Positions 1 through 8,310 of a stretch of 64,000 bases of DNA are shown piece by piece. The stretch lies in the NCBI RefSeq assembly GCF_040732315.1, contig NZ_CP160388.1, positions 3,778,278-3,842,277 of the forward strand. Direction: 5' to 3'. The notes below the pieces were generated by a model. It was not told the origin of the DNA. It saw only the letters and a program-made list of their open reading frames with translations, and ran no database searches. The first letter of the stretch is position 1. Each line of letters starts with the position of its first letter. The position numbers were made by a program, and so were the translations under genes. This DNA comes from Oryzisolibacter sp. LB2S (GTDB taxonomy: Bacteria > Pseudomonadota > Gammaproteobacteria > Burkholderiales > Burkholderiaceae_C).

Positions 1-423
1 TTCAAGCAGGTCCTGCACCTCGGGCGCATCGTCGCCCGGCACGGGCAGGTAATGCGCGCCCATGGGGCAGGCCAGGCCCTCAAGCCGCGTGCCACGGCTG
101 TTGCCGCCGGGCCGGTCCTCCAGCTCCAGCAGCGCAAAGTCGTCCCGGCCTGCCAGGCGCAGCGCGCGCGCCGCCGCCAGCCCGGCCACGCCGCCGCCCG
201 CGATGAGCACGCCGGTGCGATGCGTGACGGCCGGCCGCAGCGCCGCGCCGCCGCGCGCCAGGCGCTCGCGCAACTGGTGGCCGCGCTCGAGGGCGATGCC
301 GGTGAAACCGCCGGGAATGTCCGGCGCAGCGCCCTGGCAGGCGGCCAGGGGCAAGGCGCCGGCGGCGGCCAGCAGATGGCGCCGGCGCAGGCCCGCAGCC
401 ACGCCCTCAATGCCCCGAGACAT
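1..423 (-). CDS. Tat-exported FAD/NAD(P)-binding oxidoreductase, N-terminal part
   Basis: The gene runs off the left edge, so only about 141 N-terminal residues are visible. The protein begins with an Arg-Arg followed by a hydrophobic stretch ending near a Cys (RRRHLLAAAGALPLAAC), which fits a Tat and possibly lipoprotein signal. A dinucleotide-binding Rossmann motif follows around residue 72 (VLIAGGGVAGLAAA) with the downstream acidic residue and GG expected in the FAD-binding amine-oxidase/phytoene-desaturase fold. The start overlaps the end of the spermidine-synthase-like gene by 17 bases, so the two are probably co-translated. In related clusters such flavoproteins sit beside polyamine-like enzymes; the substrate cannot be told. 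Confidence 0.75.
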   Translation of the reverse strand, partial: MSRGIEGVAAGLRRRHLLAAAGALPLAACQGAAPDIPGGFTGIALERGHQLRERLARGGAALRPAVTHRTGVLIAGGGVAGLAAARALRLAGRDDFALLELEDRPGGNSRGTRLEGLACPMGAHYLPVPGDDAPEVQDLLE

Positions 424-1945
424 GGCCCCACTCACGCTCATAGCTGTGCACCAGCACCTGGTTGGACAGGCGGTTGACCTCGGCCGGCACACGCGCCATG
501 TCGGCCGGGAAATGCATCAGCAGCGGCAGCGACGGCAGGTCCAGAAAGCGCAGCCCGGCGGGCAGCGTATCGGGCAGACGCCAGGGCCGGCGGCCGGCGA
601 TGACGAAGCCCCACTCGCCAAAACTCGGTACATGGGCGTGGTAGGGCGTAGTGGCCAGGCCCACGGATTCGAGGGTCGCGACCACCGTCCAGAAGCTGCG
701 CCGCGCGATCAGCGGCGAGGTGGTCTGGACGACGGCGTAGCCGCTCGCGGCCAGGCGCCGCTCGAGCAGCGCGTAAAAGCTGTTGGTGTAGAGCTTGCCG
801 ACGGCGAAGTTGGTCGGGTCGGGGAAGTCCACCACGATCACGTCGAACATCTCCTCGCCCTGCTGCAGCCACTGGAAGGCGTCCTGGTTCACCACGCGCA
901 CCCGGGGGTCGTGCAGCGCGTCGGCGTTCAGGCGCCGCAGCCGCGCATCCTCGGCAAACAGCCGCGTCATGGCCGGGTCCAGCTCCACCAGCGTGACCGA
1001 TTCCACCGCGGGGTATTTGAGGATCTCGCGCACCGCCATGCCGTCGCCGCCGCCCAGCACCGCCACCCTTTTGGGCGCGCCATGCGCGGCCATGGCCGGG
1101 TGGACCAGGGCCTCGTGGTAGCGGTACTCGTCGCTCTCGGCAAACTGCAGGTTGCCGTTCAAATACAGCCGCTGGCCCGCGCGCCCCTGGGTGACGACGA
1201 TGCGCTGGTAGGGCGTGCTCTCGGTGAGCACGATGCGGTCCTGGTAGAAGCGGTCCTCGGCCAGCGTGGTGATGCGGTCCGCCCCCCACAGGCCCGCGAG
1301 CAGCAGCGTGAGCACCAGCGCGCAGGCCGCCACAAACGCACCGCGCCGGCGCAGCTCATGCCAGAACAGGTACAGCGCCCACAGCGCCACCAGGGCGTTG
1401 AGCAGGCCGAACAGCAGCCCCGTGCGGATCAGCCCCAGGCGCGGCACCAGAATGAGCGGAAACGCCAGCGACACCGCGAGCGCCCCCAGATAGTCGAAGG
1501 TGAGCACTTGGCTCACCAGATCCTTCATGGCCACGTTGCGCTTCAGAATGCGCATGACCAGCGGAATCTCCAGGCCGACCAGCGTGCCCACCGCCAGCAC
1601 CAGGCCATAGAGCAGCCAGCGAAACGCCCCCGGTAGATACGCGTTTGCTATGAACAGCAGAGCTGGCAGCGCCCCACCAATCAGCGCTACCAGTAGTTCT
1701 ATGCGCAGAAAATGCGCGGGCAGCTGGCGCTCCAGATAGCGCGACAGCCAGGAGCCCACGCCCATGGCGAACAGATAGGTGCCGATGATGGTGGAGAACT
1801 GCAGGATGGAGTCGCCCAGCAGGTAGGACGCCAGCGCGCCCGCCGCCAGCTCGTACAGCAGGCCGCAGGCGGCGATGACGAAGACGCTGGCGAGCAGGGC
1901 CAGGTCCAGGGGGCGGGGGGCGCTGGCGTGGGCCTGGGCACTCAT
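407..1945 (-). CDS. membrane-anchored spermidine-synthase-like protein
   Basis: About 512 residues. The N-terminal 220 residues are a bundle of roughly six to seven hydrophobic membrane helices. The rest is a polyamine aminopropyltransferase-like Rossmann domain: AdoMet-type loop VAVLGGGDGMAVREI near residue 293, an acidic strand end (LVELDP), and VVDFPDPTNF near residue 370. I chose the ATG at 1945, which shares ATGA with the stop of the upstream helicase gene; an in-frame longer start adds 28 arginine-rich residues with no support. The family is annotated as spermidine synthase, but fusion to a membrane domain makes a dedicated stress or lipid-linked role as likely as bulk spermidine production. 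It lies downstream of the restriction-like genes and upstream of the FAD protein. Confidence 0.8.
   Translation of the reverse strand: MSAQAHASAPRPLDLALLASVFVIAACGLLYELAAGALASYLLGDSILQFSTIIGTYLFAMGVGSWLSRYLERQLPAHFLRIELLVALIGGALPALLFIANAYLPGAFRWLLYGLVLAVGTLVGLEIPLVMRILKRNVAMKDLVSQVLTFDYLGALAVSLAFPLILVPRLGLIRTGLLFGLLNALVALWALYLFWHELRRRGAFVAACALVLTLLLAGLWGADRITTLAEDRFYQDRIVLTESTPYQRIVVTQGRAGQRLYLNGNLQFAESDEYRYHEALVHPAMAAHGAPKRVAVLGGGDGMAVREILKYPAVESVTLVELDPAMTRLFAEDARLRRLNADALHDPRVRVVNQDAFQWLQQGEEMFDVIVVDFPDPTNFAVGKLYTNSFYALLERRLAASGYAVVQTTSPLIARRSFWTVVATLESVGLATTPYHAHVPSFGEWGFVIAGRRPWRLPDTLPAGLRFLDLPSLPLLMHFPADMARVPAEVNRLSNQVLVHSYEREWGHVSGH
1648..1702 (-). repeat. degenerate copy of dispersed GCGCTTATT/AGCTATC palindrome, inside coding sequence
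   Basis: Read on the minus strand this stretch follows the pattern of the family seen at 33786, 17987 and 36760: a GCGCT-GATTGG-GGGCGCTG stem, then CCAGCT, then a T-rich run ending CATAGC. It lies in the membrane part of the spermidine-synthase-like gene. The match is weaker than for the intergenic copies and could be chance. Confidence 0.35.
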
Positions 1946-4632
1946 GCCAGCGCCGCGTCCAGCTGCTGCGCCAGGCCGTCTTTGCTCAGCCAGCCAAACA
2001 GCGCCCGCCCGCCGCTGGCGCGCGCCCACAGCTGGCCCACCTGGCGCTTTTCCAGCTCGTAGGGGTCGCTTTGCAGATGCGCGCCCTTGTATTCGAGCAG
2101 CGCCACGCGCCCGTCCACCAGCTCGGCCACGAAGTCGGCAAAAAAGCGCCCGCGCGAGGTGGGCAGGGCAAAACCGCAGGGGGCCGTGTCGAGGTTGCGC
2201 ACCCAGTGGCGCACGCGCGGGTGGCGGTCGATGAGCTGGGCGCAGGCAAATTCCTCGCCGCCGTCCTTCAAATCCGCCAGCACCGGAAAGTAATGCCTGG
2301 CAAAGCGGTAGCGCCCGCCATAGCGCGTGGCCGCCGGTGCGGGGTAGCGGCCGGGCTCGAACACATGGGGCCGGGCCCAGTCGGGCTCGACCAGCCAGGC
2401 GCCTGCGGCGTCGCCCTCGCCCAGCACCTTTTGCCGGAAGGCGCGCTGCGCTGCCGTTTGGCGCAACTCGGCCGCATGCTGCTCCAGCGCCCGCGCCAGG
2501 CGAAAGCGCCCCTGCGCCAGCGCCACCAGCGGCACCCCGCAGGCGTGCAGCTGGTGATTGACCACCGCCGCCAGCCAGGCGCGGCGCTGGGCCTGGGTCA
2601 GGTCGGCCAGGGCCTTGAACAGCGACTGGTCCAGCCAGCCGACCAGGGTGTCGGCATCGATGCTGCTCGTGTGCCAGTCCATGGGCATTTGCGCGCCGTC
2701 GGCCAGGCGCATGGTCAGGCGCTGGCCGTCCATGCCGATCTCGAACAAGTCAGGCTCTTGCACCCGCTGCTGGCTGGGCAGCTGCACGGCTGCGGGGGAG
2801 AGCCAATCGACCTCTACCGCCTCCAGCACGGCCTCGCGCTCCAGCGGCCACAGCGGGGCCTGAGCGTGGCTGCGGTAGGCCAGTCGCGGCAGAGGCGCAA
2901 ACGGCAGGCCGTGGGTGGCGGGCGCGGCCTGGGCGGCCTCCAGCGCGTTGTGCTGCGCCACCTGCTGGCGCAGCTGCTCCTGCTTCTTCGCGCCGCGCAC
3001 CTGGGCCAGCAGCAAGGCTTCGGTTTGCGGGCCTATATGGCCCAGCACGACCAGCTGCGTGACATCTGCCTGCTGGCGCAACTGCACGCCGGGCTGCGCC
3101 AGCAGTTCGGGTGTCGGCACGATGCTATTGAAAATCGTAGCTATTGGCGCTTGCTGGACGGGCGCTAGCGCCTGATTTGACTCCAAACCCTCCCACAGCG
3201 GCAGGCTGCTAGGCGGGGCAATCATGCTGGCCACGTCCAGCGCCTCGAAGCCCATGTGCTCGATCAGGCGGTCGGTCAGCGCGTGCGCCGCCTGCGAGAA
3301 CTCGGCCGCGCACACATGGGCGTAGGCGTGGTTCAGGCTGGCGCGCCCGCGCCGCCGCGCGTAGGGCATGCGCAGCACCCGGCCCAGGAGCTGCTCCACC
3401 GCCGTGGCGCTGCTGAGTTTTTGCAGGCTGCACAGCACGTAGGCGAAGGGGCAGTCCCAGCCCTCGCGCAGCGCCTGCACGGTAACCACGTAGCGCACCG
3501 GGCAGTCGCGCGCGGCCAGGTGGATGTCGTCCAGCCCGCGCTCCTTGCCCGTGGCCACCACGATCTGGTTGGCGGGCAGCTTGAGTTCATCCACCAGGTA
3601 GTCGCGCAGCTTCTCGGGCGGCATCTCCTCGCCCGCGTTTTGCGCCTGGAACAGCACGATGGGGCGCACGTAACCCGCGCCGGCGGCCTCGTCCTTGAGC
3701 GCCTCGGCCTCCAGCTGGCGCTGCGTCTGCACGGCGGCCAGCACGGCGGCGGGCCAGCCCTCGCGGTGCTCGGCCAGCACGATGGGCAGCTTGATCATGT
3801 CCTCGGCGGCGAGCTGCTGCGCGCTCACGTGGTAGAGCACGTTGGTCTGCGCGGGCAGGGGCGTGGCCGTCAGCTCCAGGATGAAGCTCGGCTGCAGACG
3901 CTTGAGCGCCGCAAAGCTCTTGTCCGTCTTGCTGCTGTGCGCCTCGTCCACGATGACGATGGGCGCGTGCAGCGCCAGCCAGTTGGCCAGGCTCCAGCGC
4001 GGCTGGCCCACGAACCCAGCCAGCACGCCGGTGGCATCGCGCTCTGCGTCCTCGGGCGTGACCAGCGCGTCGGGCAGCGCGTGCAGCGGCGCCAGGGCGC
4101 GCTCGTCCAGGGCCTTGAAGTGGCGCTCGAAGGCCTCGGAGAAGCTGTACACGTTGCGCTGGCCGGTGTCTTCCACGCGAAAGCTCTGGATGGTGGCCAC
4201 CACCACCACGGCGCGGCGCCCCCAGTCGGGCGGGGCTATCTGGGCCACATCGTCCAGGGTGCAGACCTGCAGGCCCTCGCCATAGGCCTCCACCAGCGCC
4301 GCGCGGTAGGGGTGGCCGGGGGTTTGCAGGCTTTTAAGCGTCTGCTGGCGAATGGCGTCGCTGGGCACCAGCCACAGCGCCACGGGCGCATCCACCGCCG
4401 CCCAGTCGCGCGCCAACAGCGGCACGGCGTGCGCGGCCAGCACCGTCTTGCCCCCGCCCGTGGGAATGCGCAGGCACACGCAGGGCACGCGGTCAAAGGC
4501 CCCGGCCTGGTAGGGCCGCCCCGCCTGCTGGAGAAACGCCTGCGCCGCGCCCTGCAGGCGCGCCGCCTGGGCGTAGGCGGACAGGGCAGCCAGCGCCTGC
4601 TGCTGGTAGGTTTTGAGGGTGATGGGGGTCAT
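1942..4632 (-). CDS. type III restriction-like DEAD/DEAH helicase-nuclease (Res-like)
   Basis: 896 residues with a superfamily 2 helicase core: Walker A TGGGKT at 58-63, DEAH at 229-232, TAT at 255-257 and a motif VI region QLLGRVLRMP. The C-terminus carries a PD-(D/E)xK nuclease signature, D833 followed by E847-Y-K849. This is the architecture of type III restriction (Res) subunits, which translocate on or switch along DNA and cut when paired with a modification subunit. It is the third gene of a module after a methyltransferase and an AlbA_2/HATPase protein; its ATG overlaps the stop of the latter (ATGA). Residues about 482-503 are encoded by a dispersed palindrome. The length is slightly below that of classical EcoP-type Res proteins. 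Confidence 0.85.
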   Translation of the reverse strand: MTPITLKTYQQQALAALSAYAQAARLQGAAQAFLQQAGRPYQAGAFDRVPCVCLRIPTGGGKTVLAAHAVPLLARDWAAVDAPVALWLVPSDAIRQQTLKSLQTPGHPYRAALVEAYGEGLQVCTLDDVAQIAPPDWGRRAVVVVATIQSFRVEDTGQRNVYSFSEAFERHFKALDERALAPLHALPDALVTPEDAERDATGVLAGFVGQPRWSLANWLALHAPIVIVDEAHSSKTDKSFAALKRLQPSFILELTATPLPAQTNVLYHVSAQQLAAEDMIKLPIVLAEHREGWPAAVLAAVQTQRQLEAEALKDEAAGAGYVRPIVLFQAQNAGEEMPPEKLRDYLVDELKLPANQIVVATGKERGLDDIHLAARDCPVRYVVTVQALREGWDCPFAYVLCSLQKLSSATAVEQLLGRVLRMPYARRRGRASLNHAYAHVCAAEFSQAAHALTDRLIEHMGFEALDVASMIAPPSSLPLWEGLESNQALAPVQQAPIATIFNSIVPTPELLAQPGVQLRQQADVTQLVVLGHIGPQTEALLLAQVRGAKKQEQLRQQVAQHNALEAAQAAPATHGLPFAPLPRLAYRSHAQAPLWPLEREAVLEAVEVDWLSPAAVQLPSQQRVQEPDLFEIGMDGQRLTMRLADGAQMPMDWHTSSIDADTLVGWLDQSLFKALADLTQAQRRAWLAAVVNHQLHACGVPLVALAQGRFRLARALEQHAAELRQTAAQRAFRQKVLGEGDAAGAWLVEPDWARPHVFEPGRYPAPAATRYGGRYRFARHYFPVLADLKDGGEEFACAQLIDRHPRVRHWVRNLDTAPCGFALPTSRGRFFADFVAELVDGRVALLEYKGAHLQSDPYELEKRQVGQLWARASGGRALFGWLSKDGLAQQLDAALA
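3123..3187 (-). repeat. dispersed Comamonadaceae-type palindrome in frame in the helicase gene
   Basis: On the minus strand it reads TTTGGAGTCAAATCAGG, then CGCTAGCGC, a short loop, GCAAGCGCC, then ATAGCTA and a T-rich end. It is one of the clearest copies. In the protein it supplies about 21 residues including ESNQALAPVQQAP between helicase motif VI and the C-terminal half, with the reading frame kept. Confidence 0.75.
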
Positions 4633-6524
4633 GAAAGCTTGTCCTGCACGCTGCGGTATGCCTGTTGCGGCGACTTCCGCTTGTCCGGTTGGGTCATGAC
4701 GATGCGCTTTTGCGCCAGCAGCGGACGCAGGTAATCCTGCCGAATCGTTTCAGGCTTGCGACTCAGCAGCAGTGCCAGTTCTTCGGCCCGCCATGGCCGC
4801 AGACTGCAAAGCTCCACCACCAGTTCGCGCACCGGGCCCGGTGGGTGGCGCCGACCTATGCTGCCGATACGAGCCGCCAATGGGCCCGGAATTTCATCCA
4901 GTAGTGCATTGCGCTCCTCGTCCGACTTACTGGATAAGCCGTCAGACTTACTAGATAAGCCCTCCACCATGCTGGATAAGGGGGGTGGCTTACTGGATAG
5001 CGCGTCGGGCTTGTCAGACAAACCGTCAGACGCTTCGGCCAACAGCCTGTCCGTAGGCCGGTACCACGTGGCCGAGCCCCTGCCCTGCTGGCTCAGCAGG
5101 CCCGCGTCGCGCAATCGCCGCAGGGCGTTGCTGGCGGTGAGTGTGTCCACCTTGTTCAACGCGCGATAGGTGGCGTTGTCGATGGCGTTGGCCTCGCGGG
5201 CCACAACCAGGGCGCGGGCCTCTTCGTCGCCCAGGTGCAGCGCCTTGAACTGCGCCAGCCAGCGGATGTCTTCCTCACCCAGAAAGTGGTGAAAGAAGAA
5301 CAAGGTACTGAACTGATCCTGCCCCCGATCGGACTCGAACAAGGGAGGCACGAGCCCTGCATGGCCCATTGCCTCGCGCATGGCACGAATGCCGCTACCC
5401 TTGGTTTCAGCAAAACGGGTTTCGTGCAGGACGGCGGCGATGTGGGGGTTGCGCGGCATGGAGCCCGGTTCGCCCAGGTGATCGGGCGACTTGAGCGAAA
5501 AGCCAGGGTTGCGGATTTCGAGCCGGTTGGCGTAGCGGATCACCTGCACCGGCGTCTGCACGCGGTAGCTGCGGTGCATCAGGGCATTGACCAGCGCCTC
5601 GCGCAGCGCGCGCAGCGGAATGACAGGCTTGTCACTGCGCTGCAACTGCCCATCTTCCAGACCAAAGCCCTTGGGCAGGTCGTCCAGCACTGCCGCCTGG
5701 GTGCGGCGCAGCAGCGTGAACAGCGGCGCACGCAGCTCCACCGTGTCGAAGCGGCGGTCGGGATGCGGCACCCATTCCCGCCCCGGCACCCGGATGTAAT
5801 CGACCCGCGTCATGGGGAAACAGCGGCGCAAGGCTGTGGACTTGCCAAACAGGAGCAGCCCGGCCACCGTGGGCCTCCATGCGCCGGTCGCATCGCGCCG
5901 CACAGCGTTCAAGGCTTGCAAGAGTTCCGCGTCCGTCCAGCGCAGTTCCTCGGCATCGGGGTTGGCCTCGGCCCGGGCCTGGCGGTAGTCGGCAATGGCA
6001 GCAGCGTCGAAATCGTCCTGCCCGGCGCCAGAGACCAGCCCCGCGTCAAAGCTCTCGCGCTGGCGCGACTGGTACAGCATTTCCAGGTCGTCCTCGGTAC
6101 AGCGCTGGTCGGTGCTGCCGATGCGGCGAAACGCCCCCCTGGGCAAACCGGTGGCCTTGAAGTAAATGGGTTTGTCCTGCGGCGCAGCCTCGGGCACGAA
6201 CACCACGACGACCGGCTCACCCGCCAGGGTTTCGGTGCGTATGTCCACCCGCAGCGGCATGTTGAACGTGGTAGCGCACTGGCTGGCGAGGTCTGCGCTG
6301 AGCTTGTCCGGATGCGGCACACCCTCGACCGCATAACCGGGGAACAAGGCCTGCTCATCCGGCGCCACCCCCAGCAACAGCCAGCCGCCGCCCAAATGGG
6401 GCTCGTTGGCAAAGGCGCAGATGGTCTCCAGCAGCGACTTGCCTGGCTCTTGCGCACGCTTGGCCTCGATGCGCTCGTTTTCATCGAGCAGGTTCAGGCT
6501 TTCCAGCAGTTCCTGTGCAGTCAT
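4629..6524 (-). CDS. Schlafen AlbA_2 / HATPase_c_4 ATP-binding protein with winged helix
   Basis: 631 residues. The N-terminus has the AlbA_2 (Schlafen-like) pattern: acidic and basic residues in ERIEAKR, then LLETICAFAN and GGGWLLLGV. A middle segment (about 295-370) matches the HATPase_c_4 fold: LREALVNALMHRSY followed by NPG and a GSGI loop. Then come a winged-helix stretch (ASNALRRLRDAGLL) and an unusual tandem of seven-residue units (about 496-536). Proteins of this class are annotated as ATP-dependent helicase/transcriptional regulator-like; their biochemical job is poorly known, but they recur in defence islands. The ATG at 6524 lies 4 bases after the methyltransferase stop; the stop overlaps the helicase start. 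I infer a co-translated third component of the restriction-like module. Confidence 0.8.
   Translation of the reverse strand: MTAQELLESLNLLDENERIEAKRAQEPGKSLLETICAFANEPHLGGGWLLLGVAPDEQALFPGYAVEGVPHPDKLSADLASQCATTFNMPLRVDIRTETLAGEPVVVVFVPEAAPQDKPIYFKATGLPRGAFRRIGSTDQRCTEDDLEMLYQSRQRESFDAGLVSGAGQDDFDAAAIADYRQARAEANPDAEELRWTDAELLQALNAVRRDATGAWRPTVAGLLLFGKSTALRRCFPMTRVDYIRVPGREWVPHPDRRFDTVELRAPLFTLLRRTQAAVLDDLPKGFGLEDGQLQRSDKPVIPLRALREALVNALMHRSYRVQTPVQVIRYANRLEIRNPGFSLKSPDHLGEPGSMPRNPHIAAVLHETRFAETKGSGIRAMREAMGHAGLVPPLFESDRGQDQFSTLFFFHHFLGEEDIRWLAQFKALHLGDEEARALVVAREANAIDNATYRALNKVDTLTASNALRRLRDAGLLSQQGRGSATWYRPTDRLLAEASDGLSDKPDALSSKPPPLSSMVEGLSSKSDGLSSKSDEERNALLDEIPGPLAARIGSIGRRHPPGPVRELVVELCSLRPWRAEELALLLSRKPETIRQDYLRPLLAQKRIVMTQPDKRKSPQQAYRSVQDKLS
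4918..5035 (-). repeat. imperfect 21-base tandem repeat encoding heptapeptides
   Basis: About five to six imperfect 21-base units, each coding for a variant of G-L-S-S-K-S-D (for example DGLSDKP, DALSSKP, EGLSSKS, DGLSSKS). It links the winged helix to the C-terminal domain of the AlbA_2 protein. Unit boundaries vary by point changes only, as expected for a slippage-prone linker. Confidence 0.8.
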
Positions 6525-6528
6525 TGCC

Positions 6529-8253
6529 CTACCTCGCCCGCACGTCATACGGAATGTGCTTGAACGTCACGCGCGCGCGCTCCAGCGTCTCCGGGCCCAG
6601 GCGGTTGGCCTCGCCGTAGACCACCAGCGGCGCGTCGGGGTGGGGGGTGCTGGCGTGCAGCTCCAAAAGCGATTCGAGCACGGCGCGCGTGAGCACATTG
6701 CCGCCGGCCGGGCGCTTGTCGCCCAGGATGCCGTTGAACAGCAGGTAGTAGGCGGTGCGGCGCTGCAGCACCGCCCCCTCACCCCCGCCCTCTCCCGCAG
6801 GCGGGAGAGGGAGCAAGTCCGGCGCGGCGCTGCCCGGTAGTTCGCCCTCTCCCTCTGGGAGAGGGTGGGGGTGAGGGCCGCGGACGGATTCAAGAGAAAT
6901 TGCCTCTTCGCCCGCTTCTGGCAAGCGCAAACAGCTATCAAAAACAGAGTATGTACCCAGCCACGGCGTGCCCGGCCGGCCCTGGGCGAGTTCAAAGGCG
7001 CTGCCGGTTTCCTGCTGCCAGATGAAGGCCGCCAGGGTGGCGAAGCGCACGTCGGGGTGGATGGCGCCGGTGGCGTCAAAAATGGGCGCGCCCAGGGTGC
7101 AGAAGCGAAAGCCGCCGCCGCCCTGCCAGCCCACGGCCCGGCTGATGCCGCCCTGCTCGCCCGCGATAACCTTCTCCAGGCGCGGCAGGCAGTGGGTGGC
7201 GGCGTGCTCGCCCATCTCTATGCCGATCCAGCGCCGGCCCATCTTGTGGGCCACTGCGGCCGTGGTACCCGAGCCTAGGAAGCTGTCTAGGACGAGGTCG
7301 CCGGCGTGGGTGGCGATATCCAGAACGCGCTTCAACAGCGCTTCCGGTTTGGGTGTTGTAAATGACGCCGCGTCGGGAAACAGCGCCCGCATTTCGTTTT
7401 TCGAGGTCCTGTTGCTGCCCACTGCGTCCTTTGACCAAAAGGTACGAGGTACCAAGTCGCCGACTTCGGCCAAGTAGCGCTTGATGCTGGGCCGAGCATC
7501 GCCGGTCGGCCCCCACCAAACTCGACCGTCTGCGTCGAGCTCACGGAGCCGCTCTTCAGACACGCGCCAGAACCGCCCGGGTGGTGGCTGAAAGGTGCGA
7601 CCAGTTGGGCCTGCCATTGTGTAGAGCCCTTTGGAGTACGGCTTATTCGCGTAAGGATCACCAGGAAGCCAAGGGCCACGCTCGTCATTGTCAGGATTGG
7701 CGTAGATCGAATTGGCCTCAGGCGTTCTAGCCAGTTTGATCGGAATCCAGTCGGGATGCTTGCTGTAGATGAGCATGTAGTCGTGATCGGACGAAAACTG
7801 CCTCGCCGAATTGCGCGGCGAGTCAGCCTTCTGCCAAATCACAGAATCCACAAAATTCCCCCGCCCAAACACCTCATCCATCAACACCTTGAGGTAATGC
7901 CCCTCGTTGTCGTCGATGGTCACCCAGATCGAACCGTCGTCGCTGAGCAGCTCGCGCAGCAGCTGCAGGCGCGGCAGCATCATGGAAAGCCACTGGCTGT
8001 GTTCGAGCTTGTCGTCGTAATGCTCGAACGCGCTTTGCGTGTTGTACGGCGGGTCGATGAAGATGCATTTGACCCGGCCCCGGTAGAAGGGCAGCAGGGC
8101 CTTGAGGGCCGCCAGGTTGTCGCCCTGGATCAGCAGGTTGTCCTGCGCGGCGGTGGCGTCGCCGTGGGTGGAGCGACTCTCCAGCAGGCGGTAGGGCACC
8201 TGGGACGCGGTGGTGAAGGCGGCGGAGCGGTTGAGCCAGTCGAGCGTGGGCAT
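6529..8253 (-). CDS. beta-class site-specific DNA N-methyltransferase (Mod-like)
   Basis: 574 residues. The catalytic motif IV DPPYNT is at 67-72 and the AdoMet-binding motif I (LDSFLGSGTTAA) comes later, near 320-332. This permuted order marks the beta group that contains type III Mod subunits and many adenine-N6 methyltransferases. The region between holds the probable target-recognition part. The segment from about 435 to 493 is encoded by two different dispersed repeats, giving PHPLPEGEGE-type low-complexity sequence; conserved-looking coding resumes afterwards and ends in LVVYGEANRLGPETLERA, a tail common in Mod proteins. It is the first gene of the module, 57 bases after the DUF350 gene. 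The recognition site is unknown. Confidence 0.85.
   Translation of the reverse strand: MPTLDWLNRSAAFTTASQVPYRLLESRSTHGDATAAQDNLLIQGDNLAALKALLPFYRGRVKCIFIDPPYNTQSAFEHYDDKLEHSQWLSMMLPRLQLLRELLSDDGSIWVTIDDNEGHYLKVLMDEVFGRGNFVDSVIWQKADSPRNSARQFSSDHDYMLIYSKHPDWIPIKLARTPEANSIYANPDNDERGPWLPGDPYANKPYSKGLYTMAGPTGRTFQPPPGRFWRVSEERLRELDADGRVWWGPTGDARPSIKRYLAEVGDLVPRTFWSKDAVGSNRTSKNEMRALFPDAASFTTPKPEALLKRVLDIATHAGDLVLDSFLGSGTTAAVAHKMGRRWIGIEMGEHAATHCLPRLEKVIAGEQGGISRAVGWQGGGGFRFCTLGAPIFDATGAIHPDVRFATLAAFIWQQETGSAFELAQGRPGTPWLGTYSVFDSCLRLPEAGEEAISLESVRGPHPHPLPEGEGELPGSAAPDLLPLPPAGEGGGEGAVLQRRTAYYLLFNGILGDKRPAGGNVLTRAVLESLLELHASTPHPDAPLVVYGEANRLGPETLERARVTFKHIPYDVRAR
6774..6877. repeat. paired REP/BIME-like element inside the methyltransferase gene
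   Basis: Two head-to-head copies of a palindrome of the CCCTCTCCC...GGGAGAGGG type with CTCACCCCC/GGGGGTGAG flanks, separated by about 25 bases. The second site at 41501 has the same design. It is read through in frame and supplies residues such as PHPLPEGEGE and LLPLPPAGEGGG. Confidence 0.85.
6889..6949 (+). repeat. dispersed GCGC/AGCTATC palindrome in the methyltransferase gene
   Basis: Plus-strand copy: TCAAGAGAAATTGCCTC, CCCGCTTCTGGCAAGCGC, then AACAGCTATCAAAA. It lies only 11 bases from the paired REP-like element, so two unrelated repeat types sit side by side in one gene. Translated on the minus strand it gives VFDSCLRLPEAGEEA. Confidence 0.7.
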
Positions 8254-8310
8254 GGAGCGGGGTCAGAAAACAGGCCCGCTATTGTGGTGCAGGCCCGCGC
8301 ACCGTCGGGT

